Origin: Ectobius pallidus
Taxonomy: Eukaryota > Arthropoda > Insecta > Blattodea > Ectobiidae
Assembly: GCA_964059195.1 (NCBI GenBank)
Contig: CAXKWD010000005.1
Coordinates: 151,433,265 to 151,497,264, forward strand
Reading direction: 5' to 3'
DNA length: 64,000 bases
Position numbers and translations under genes: made by a program. This document shows, piece after piece, positions 56,246 to 64,000 of the stretch; position 1 is the stretch's first letter, and every line of letters starts with the position of its first letter. The notes beneath the pieces are model-generated. The model saw nothing but the letters and a program-made list of their open reading frames with translations. It was not told the origin of the DNA and did not search any database.

Positions 56246-57040
56246 AATAATTATTATTAATCACCCTAGCAGATAATTTCAGTGAAAAAGTACATAAATG
56301 AGGTTCTCTTGTCGTGAATATAACTGAAGCCATGTTGCAGGAACAACGTAAAAATTGCCGGTAATTTGGTAATTTCTTTTATAAACTTTTCAATCAACTT
56401 TCAGCACTTTACGTAGAACGTAGGCCTACCGGTAGCCTGTTGCGCAGGGGCCCCAAATGACACGTTGCTCCGATAATACGATTTGGTGGATTTTTTCACG
56501 TACGCGATGTATAATTATGACGCTCCCCAACACTGGTATAATACCTTATTACTGTCACCTTATGTGTTAAGGGGTAATAATTTTATGACAATGCATCTAC
56601 TAATGAACAAAATTGCTATGCCTTAACGAGTTCATATTTTTTTACAGTTCTGTACCGAAAACCATTATTCGTAGAGTTAGTGTAAACTATGTAATCATAA
56701 ACTGAAATTTCATTATTGTTATTCTTAATAGACAATTTATTACACAATTTTATTAACGAGCTATTTGGCATGCTATTTGTCAAGAACTGCTGTAATAATA
56801 AAAAGAGGAAGCTAGTGTTACAAATGGGATTATTGTAAAACAGGGACAACAAAAGAGTACCTGTAACTAAAAGTCAATACGCAACATTCAATAATATCTA
56901 AATAACTACACGAACAGAAATAAGCAACACGCAGAATGGGGGGAAAAATTAACATCTAACCTTACTATGTTAACGGATTGTATGACTGATACGACTAATT
57001 AACTACGTAATAAATCACATACTACATAATTATACAAATT
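56246..57040. other. Gene-free stretch
   Basis: No gene recognised. The 78-codon minus frame at 56616-56852 has low-complexity composition. Confidence 0.5.
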
Positions 57041-57049
57041 AAAACTCAC

Positions 57050-57210
57050 TTTCTGAAGTATTATAGGTCGTTATGGCAGTATCTTCCTTTCAAACTTCTC
57101 GAAAATACACAAAACACAAACACTTTGCAAAAAGCGCGGAACTGCAGATGGAGGAACACGGAGGAACAGGCATACCAACACAACGGACATGCACCAATGC
57201 CAACTTTATA
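57050..57210 (-). promoter_or_regulatory. Weak candidate promoter and non-coding first exon
   Basis: On the minus strand TATAAAG (57210-57204) is followed about 30 bases later by a possible start near 57180. The transcript would end at the donor AGAAA|GTGAGT (57049-57044). No ATG-led coding frame is evident, so this would be a 5' UTR exon. TATA plus a perfect donor can occur by chance in AT-rich DNA. Confidence 0.25.
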
Positions 57211-59179
57211 ACTAAACATATTACCGAATTTCACTTTTAACGAGTCAAATTTGCAATTTTATCCCACTTTCAGGACATTCTTAATGCCCTGTGTCCTGTC
57301 TAGTTGATAATACCGAACCTTCCCCCTGGCAGAGCCTTTGGTTGCACAATTTCTGGAGTCAGCAGAAATGGGTGGCGTTAAGGCCCATGCACCTGTGTAA
57401 AGAGGGAGGGGGGAGGGCGGAAACTCAAGATTCATCCCATACTCTCACCTTTGTGAAACCCCAAGTTACTGTCAAATTCATGATAAGGACCATCTAATAA
57501 ATATCAAGGGACCACCATAGGAAAGAATGGTAGTTTCCTAGAATCAGATTCTCCGAACTTATGAAGTACTGTAAATTAAACAAATACACTGTTAAATCTT
57601 TTTTCCTATCCTTTCCCCTTACCTTGTTTTTTTTTTATCTCTAGCTCCTTCCACTTCATTTCTCGGCTCTTGCATTCATAAACATTTTACCTATTTAATT
57701 ATTAATATACCTTTAAAGAACCTGCAAAAGTTTTATTTTATGGATCTTATACTTTATTTGAATTAAAGAAAGAAAAAAAAAAAACCCATTAAAACCTTAC
57801 ACACAACTTTTAGTTGTTTCAAGGCCCACGACTTGTTCCACACAATCACTAGTAAAGTGAAGTGTAAGGAATTAAAAAGGACAACTCATTGGATTAAGAA
57901 GTTTATGTACCGGAAGCAAAATTGTTTAAATTTCTGCAGTGAAAGAGAAGGAAAAAACATTCTTTAGATATCTGAATTTTTTAAGGAGTTACAGTTTGTT
58001 CTTCACATAAAAAAGGGCCAGGCAAAATTTCAGGGAATTATTTAAAAAGTGGAAGGTATGTATTAAACAATTTTGAGAAAATAAGTGATGTTAGATAGGT
58101 AAAATTGAGGATGAACCTTTAAAAGGCAAATTATTTCACAGATATACAGCTGCATGTACATGCAACACTAAGCAAAAAGTCCATCCTTTTTTCGCCTTGA
58201 ATATATATTAACCCTGTACAAAGTAAACTCTGAAATCTGATAAATATTTCATCAACACATAACTTAATATCTGCTAGATTATGCTCTCTAGGCATAAAAG
58301 CATTCAAAAGAATCAGAAGCTGTAAGACTTGTATAGTTTCTGAGAAATGTCATTAAGACTTATTTTCTGGGTAAATACTCCAATACCCCAGGCATGTAGG
58401 CTACTGGGTTACTTGTAGTTAAACCACCTGTCTTGGCAATTACATTGTCAAGTATGTTTTTCTCTGGGATTGCAAAAGAACTAGATGAACTATTTAAAAG
58501 ACTATACAGAACATTATTCTTAAAAATGAAAGCACATGAAGCAATCAAGTATTTTACCCATTAATGCTATGTAAATTATTTTGTTGCTAACCTAAACAAT
58601 CTTTTTATTTGTTCCAGTGAATTGTGTTTGTACTCTTAATTTCAATGTTATTAATCCCCGAAATAGGGCTCAAAGGCTTGACTTTATTTTATTTACCGTA
58701 AATACTTGGAACAAAGCTATTAAAAATTAAGAATCTATTGTCTTATGACATTAAGCTTACGATACACAGGCAGCTCTAAAATATTTTCAGTCAAGTAATA
58801 ACAGTGCAATTAAACCAATTCGGAAAGCATACTATCATTACGGCATTAAACTTCACATAGTATTCGGCATTAATCAGACTTTTCCACCAGTGGATTTACA
58901 GATGACTTTACAAAACATGCCCTACTGACAGATAGCTTCTACAAGCATGGTAAGATCTGTGTCATGAGTATGAAAAAAACCATGAGACACTCGAGCTCTG
59001 CAACCAATTTCACAGCACAGTATTATTCAAAGTTAGTAACATTCATATTTATTTATTTATGATTTCTGTTTATATTAATAAAAAGTTATGTAGACTATTA
59101 TTATTATTATTATTATGAGCAATCCTCCAGGCCAGTATAGGAAACACCAGGTGTAATAACAAATGCACAATCAGAATCT
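57211..59179. other. Gene-free stretch
   Basis: No gene recognised. The (TTA)n tract at about 59096-59116 and several A-rich runs are the only clear features. Confidence 0.5.
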
Positions 59180-59425
59180 TTTGAGACAGTGGAATGGGAG
59201 ATGTCAGCCCTAAACTAAACAAATATAAGTCTGTCTCATTCTACATGTAGATACAAGTAATGTGCTAGAGTGAGTAAACTTACTTGAGGGCTGGTATTAT
59301 CTACCCATTCCACTGTCTTACCATTTGTTTACTCGTATCTACATGTAGCGAGTCAGACTTATTTGTATACTTTCGGGCGGGTTCTAGGGAGGACATTATC
59401 TACCCATTCCACTGTCTCAAAAGAC
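59180..59425. repeat. Foldback repeat
   Basis: The left arm (59180-59263) starts TTTTGAGACAGTGGAATGGG and ends ACATGTAGATACAAGTAA. The right arm is its reverse complement (59327-59424) with an extra segment. A third partial copy of ATTATCTACCCATTCCACTGTCT at about 59295 lies between the arms. Confidence 0.8.
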
Positions 59426-60009
59426 ACTGACCAATGTATAAGTTTTTAAAAAAACATTAAGATCCAATAAAATCATCAAAATCTGCTACCAAATTACATT
59501 TTCCCCTACAAAAAATAAAGACAACAGAAGTCCTTACTTATTAAGGATATTTACAGGATGTCATGAAAAGGATTGGAATGGACTTACATAGTAGGAGACT
59601 GGACAGGTGGCTGCAAAAAGGATGGGCCGCCTGAATGTTGTAATTTCCAAAGACAGAAGACTGCGCATGCTCGTATCGTCACCTGTATACACAAGATAGC
59701 ACATTACCTAAACCTCTGAAATTGGCTATATTTTGTTTAAGAGTTCTAAATCGAATGGAGCCACTTCTGGATACAACAGACTATCTGCAGAATTAATTAA
59801 AAATATCCTTTAACAACATATAATCTGTTTGGAGTCTATATTGTATTATATAGCCATGTATTATGGTTATTAACTTATATGAGCAAGCAAAGTGGCTCTA
59901 CATTCAAATCACAAAAGATCCTTAATTATCTTAATTACAAATTTCTGGTTACACATTCCGCAAACGAACAAGATACTAATCCCAACGGCAAGGTCTTTCT
60001 TTCATGTTG
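59426..60009. other. Gene-free stretch
   Basis: No gene recognised. Confidence 0.5.
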
Positions 60010-60017
60010 CTTATGAC

Positions 60018-60746
60018 CAGGGCCCGGATTGTAATGACATGTCATCTTTTTATTGATGCTGCACAGACATTGCCAACTTGTAGATAAAGCCTAGTCATGG
60101 CCTCTAGATTATAGAAATACATTATTATTAGGTCATTTTTTGTCATTTTATGCAATTTTATATTTTTAGAGCATTTATTTCAATTTTAGGTGATTATTTT
60201 GTCATTTTCATGTCATTTGCTTCCTTTTTTAGTCATTTTCATGTATTTACAATTGAGTGTATTAACTTTTTTCGTCGCTAGCGGTGCTGTCTTTGAAGTG
60301 TTGTTTGTTTAATGCAACAAGGAAAAATTCGGTGTTAAAGTGTTGTCATGTATCAGTCATAAATGAGAATCAAAGAAACGCCAAAATTTTGTATTAAATT
60401 ATATAGCTATTAGATTGACTTGGCACCAGAGTCTGCCACCTTCTTGGATTTGACAGTGCAAACTACTGTTTACCCTCAATGAACAACAATATAATCCGGC
60501 AGACCACAAAAGGAAATGCCAAATTTTGACTCGTCAGTGCCTCAGTGCTAGTATAAATTTCCGTGAGAAAAGAACATTCACAACATTACAGTTATTTACA
60601 GTTTTTACAGTACAGTAATATACAATATATAAAATATCAGTTTTTAGGTCATTTTTTTATAATTATTAAGTCATTTTCTTTAAAACTTAGGATCATTTTA
60701 TAGGTCATTTTTCAAACAATTTTAGGTCATCAGAATCCGGGCCTTG
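60018..60746. mobile_element. Non-autonomous hAT-type element
   Basis: The 729-bp element has ends CAGGGCCCGGATT and, in reverse complement, CAAGGCCCGGATT. It is flanked by perfect 8-bp duplications CTTATGAC (60010-60017 and 60747-60754). Both subterminal regions carry several TAGGTCATTTT-like motifs in the same orientation. No transposase. Confidence 0.88.
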
Positions 60747-60796
60747 CTTATGACATTTGTTTATTTTTGTATTAAGGAAAATCTCCTTATTTGGAG

Positions 60797-61343
60797 TTGA
60801 AATTAACACTTAACTTCACTATTTTTGGTGCCATATCTACAATTTTCAACAGCTTTACTTCGACTCACATGGCACCCTTCTGTGGATGTTCAATGAATTT
60901 TGAAATGAGGTTATCATGGGTCAGGATATCGAAGTTCTTGAGTTAGTTCTTTTTATGAATAAAACATCCTCTCCCTGACCAAAAGCTCCTTGTGGCCTGG
61001 ATACATTCTAATAGTTCTGAATCCCTATCGACTTCATGCCCTGAATTCCAAAAGTGGGCTGCTACCACTGATTTGTCAGTGTTTTGGTATTTGATGTATC
61101 CTATGTGTTCTTTAGTTCTAACTTCCGATGCCTTCACGGTTTTCCCTACATAAACTTTTTCACAGTAAGTACATTTAAATTGGTAGATGCCAATTTTTTT
61201 AATAGGGTGGGGGTTCTCTAAAATCATAGATTTCAAATAGTATCTGTCTACCAATGCTGAAGTACAGCTGTTGAAAATGGTAGCAATGGCACCGAAACTA
61301 GCGAAGGTAAACTATACCAAAAGTGAACCCTAATTCAACTCCC
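60797..61343 (-). mobile_element. Penelope-like element fragment flanked by inverted arms
   Basis: The fragment carries the GIY-YIG endonuclease end of a Penelope-like retroelement (coding part 60865-61254). Roughly 70-90-base arms at 60797-60868 and 61257-61343 are inverted relative to each other: the block TTTTGGTGCCAT...ATTTTCAACAGCT..TACTTC occurs on opposite strands. The reverse transcriptase portion is absent. Confidence 0.75.
60865..61254 (-). pseudogene. Penelope-like GIY-YIG endonuclease C-terminus
   Basis: On the minus strand the frame contains GIYQFKCTYCEKVYVGKT, with GIY and YVG spaced as in GIY-YIG nucleases (residues 22-24 and 35-37). A CxxC lies between them, then R46 and E49-H50, as in Penelope-like proteins. 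A TAA at 60945-60943 interrupts it. The same frame continues to a TGA at 60867-60865 with sensible sequence (FDILTHDNLISKF), so the TAA is a disabling point change. The fragment lacks reverse transcriptase. Confidence 0.82.
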
Positions 61344-61430
61344 TGTACATATACATAATTATACATATATATTTTATTCAGCCTTTAAGTTTGTACAATC
61401 GGCTTTGTCAGTATTATATTGAATGATAAC

Positions 61431-62419
61431 TAGGGACCGGATTCTTAGGTTTTTACCTATTTTTTTCCTTACTTCCAAAACAAAAAGCGCTCATACACTT
61501 TTTCAATCATGTCCATAGGATTCACCCACATTAATTCTGTGGCACCTAAAAATACCTAAATGGGGTATAGAAACCTAAATATACCTAAACGGGATATAAA
61601 ACCTAAAATACCTAATTTAGGCTCCTTTTTTGTCTTTTTTGTTTATCAGTTGAGAAATTGATATTTTGCGGGGAGAGAATAATTTTTGTCGGGTAGAAAT
61701 TAATACTACCAGCGGTTCATTCAACCCATTGTCGTCTAGGACGGACAGTATCAAGAGAGGAAAAGAGTACTGGCGTATTCCTTTTAAAATATTCGTACGA
61801 ACAACCACTGTTGCCATGTATGAACAAGGATATATATTTCTGTGTTTTAAACCGCTTGTTTTTTGTTTGCCTTTAGTATTTCCCTGTTATTCATACTGAG
61901 TGGTCACACTGTGAGTTTTAAGAAGACGTGTTAATTATGTCGAAACAAATGAAATCTAGTTTCACATTATATCCACATCCAACCATAAAGTATTTTACTC
62001 ACTAAATTAGAAGCATCGGATTCGAATCCTGAGAAGAGCAGTGTCTAAATACAGTATTAACTATTAACTAAGAGATAACAGGAAGAACTTCACAGTTGAG
62101 AATCTTGAAAAATATTTAGTAGTATACTGTAACCAGGAAATGTGAGGCAATCTTATTTTCACTACTTCTTTTGATTGTTTATGCTTTCTTTCTTCAATTG
62201 TATAATGTCTTAAAGCAAGTTTACACAAATTTAAGTCAATTTTGTTAAGTTAAACTTTACAAGTATTATGTACTCAATCCTATGTAGCACACTCAAATTC
62301 ATTAAACCAATTATTCTACCCGAAAACGATATTTTGGACAAAAAAACCTAAAAAAAACCTATTTCACCTAATGGAAAACCTAAAACAGTGTTTTTAAAAA
62401 CCTAAAAATCCGGTCCCTA
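61431..62419. mobile_element. Non-autonomous hAT-type element
   Basis: The 989-bp element has ends TAGGGACCGGATT; the right end matches in reverse complement. It is flanked by perfect 8-bp duplications ATGATAAC (61423-61430 and 62420-62427). ACCTAAA motifs are repeated many times near both ends. The open frames on both strands at about 61617-61899 resemble no transposase. Confidence 0.88.
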
Positions 62420-62427
62420 ATGATAAC

Positions 62428-63344
62428 TGAACAACAAAAATAATGTCAATTTTTTTGCTAAAAAATATTCAAATCACAATGGTGTTTTGAGCTAGATCAA
62501 GAAATACCTGTATAATTATTATGTTACATAACTTTACTGAATTAACTATTTATTTCAGCTTTATTCAGAAGTTTACCTACCATGTAAAAATGTTTAATAA
62601 CAATTTAACGAGAAGAGAATTCAACCCTTCGGTACATTCTGTCAATGAAGAAACATCATAGCAATGACTTCAAGTTTGTTTACATGTCTTGTGAACTGCT
62701 CCATAGAACTTAAGTGAACAAGAGTGGCCCATTCTTTTTGCAGTCAGCTGTATATGACAAGATAAATCATACTGAACACAGCAAAAGCCTTGGCTCTTTA
62801 TAATTTCATCATTTTATTATACAATCAGAAGTAAAAAAATTACAAATACTTTAGAGAATTAAAATAATTACAAAAATGTATATTCCTGTACATGTTCATA
62901 TGAACACACATTCATAATAAAACTAATGACAATACTTATTCATTGGTAGGAAGAACTTTTCCCATAACAATCATTCTGCAATACTATGTACAATAAATAA
63001 CAAAATATTGCACATTTCCTATATTGAATGTAAGAAAATACAAAATGTATTTAGATTAGGTACACATCAAAACATGATTTCCTCCACTGTATCTTCAACC
63101 TCTTTAATCCCACAGTAAGCGAGATAGACTACATATTTCTCTTTAGAATTGTGGGGAGGTCAAGATGAAAATCATACACATAACAATATTCTTATGTTGT
63201 CTCAAATTTTTATTCCAATGTTATTAATTTTGTTAGATTTTCCATACCATTGTGAATTTCACATGTTTCTCAGGTTTATTTATAGAAATATAGTTGAATT
63301 GATTTTGCATAAAAAAGCACTTTTATTTTGCCAGTGTGATAATA
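62428..63344. other. Gene-free stretch
   Basis: No gene recognised. AT-rich with minus-strand AATAAA at 62818-62813. Confidence 0.5.
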
Positions 63345-63452
63345 GTATATTGCGATACAAGTGCCGTAAGCGATGCATACGGATCGAGGAAAGAGTTTTT
63401 TTCATTTTCCGAGATCCGTTATGCGCTTACGGCACGAGTATTGCATGCTATT
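63345..63452. repeat. Hairpin repeat
   Basis: GATACAAGTGCCGTAAGCG.ATGCATACGGATCG is matched on the other side of a 24-base loop by CGAGATCCGTTATGCGCTTACGGCACGAGTATTGC. A short related GTGCCGTAAG lies at 63635. Probably a tiny MITE. Confidence 0.8.
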
Positions 63453-64000
63453 TTTTGCACAATGATTATTTATATCAATTTAATTATATTAATTGTGATA
63501 TTACCTGAAAATATTATGTATATACATTCTTGAAGATAGATGTTTATTTCAGAAAGTGATTCGCATGTGTTTGTTGTTATGAGAACCGAATATTTGTCCT
63601 GGGGGGCCTTGTCCATAAAGGCTTGTATTATGATGTGCCGTAAGTAAATTCGTAACCGCACATAGCAACAAGATTGCTTACGATCCACGGCAACAACATT
63701 TGTAAGTACCACTAATTAGTTAAGTCGTGCAAAAAGTAATATATCAATTTCACTAGTGTTTTGTTAAAAGTTACAGGAATTTTCTAATGATTAGCAATAT
63801 ATTTAGACAAAATTAGTTATATGTTAATTTAAAATCTAGAGCAATTTTTTCTTCTTCAGTAATTTACAGTTTGCAGTCATTTCTTATATGTTAGTTAGGG
63901 CTTAGATTCCACAGCTGATTCACTGTCCAGCTCATGAAAACAAGTTGGATGGCATGGGCCATAACACTGGTTCATGGGTTCTCATGGGCCATACCAGTTG
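63453..64000. other. Gene-free stretch at window edge
   Basis: A short minus-strand frame (63895-63975) ends in DSESAVESKP but lacks a supported start or splice site. TATGGCCCATG is repeated at about 63945 and 63985. Confidence 0.3.

Noticed and set aside
63895..63975. Minus-strand C-terminal-like frame with DSESAVESKP and a polyadenylation signal at 62818
   Set aside because: Only 26 codons, an upstream in-frame stop a few codons before, no convincing splice acceptor, and AATAAA is common in AT-rich DNA.

Overview
This window looks like a gene-poor, transposon-dominated stretch of an arthropod nuclear genome. It is AT-rich, with many A/T runs, TTA microsatellites and layered short repeats. 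There are no operons and no bacterial-type genes. Four groups of tRNA-derived SINE-like repeats, hAT, Harbinger and mariner-type elements, LINE 3' ends, a Penelope fragment and a BEL/Pao retrotransposon all point to an insect. A TCAGT initiator at the one convincing promoter fits this. The SINE sequences and the frequent palindrome TAGGCCTA make me favour Blattodea (cockroach or termite), but that is inference from memory and not a proven assignment.

Layout. 1-9563: non-coding DNA with a 271-bp MITE (2435-2705), a mariner-type MITE (4301-4829), the 3' end of a LINE (about 5731-6234) and an inverted/tandem repeat array (6690-7300). 9564-12368: a 1.4-kb tandem duplication carrying a hAT element, followed by a SINE. 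12700-15110: SINE-like copies, a dispersed repeat and a Harbinger-type MITE. 16058-17290: a broken LINE reverse transcriptase on the minus strand. 17648-26479: a complete BEL/Pao LTR retrotransposon on the minus strand (LTRs, 1921-residue Gag-Pol, 5-bp target duplication). 26480-33750: SINE and LINE ends, two hAT MITEs and tandem repeats. 33971-34136: the best host-gene candidate, a minus-strand promoter plus first exon encoding a signal peptide. 34137-57000: foldbacks, MITEs, SINEs, a mariner-like remnant and a nested MITE/LINE. 57050-57210: a weaker second candidate first exon. 59180-62419: a dense transposon cluster (foldback, hAT, Penelope fragment, hAT). 62420-64000: little beyond a hairpin repeat.

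The only long intact protein is the BEL/Pao polyprotein. It combines a gag region, a retropepsin-type protease, reverse transcriptase, RNase H and integrase, and the element looks recently inserted because its LTRs show no difference where I compared them. No other autonomous element is intact; the rest are non-autonomous or decayed copies. I found no CRISPR array, defence island or novel multi-gene system. The most informative signals are the young BEL/Pao copy with an unusual Gag coiled-coil repeat, the duplication whose breakpoint lies three bases inside a hAT terminus, and the candidate secreted-protein first exon.
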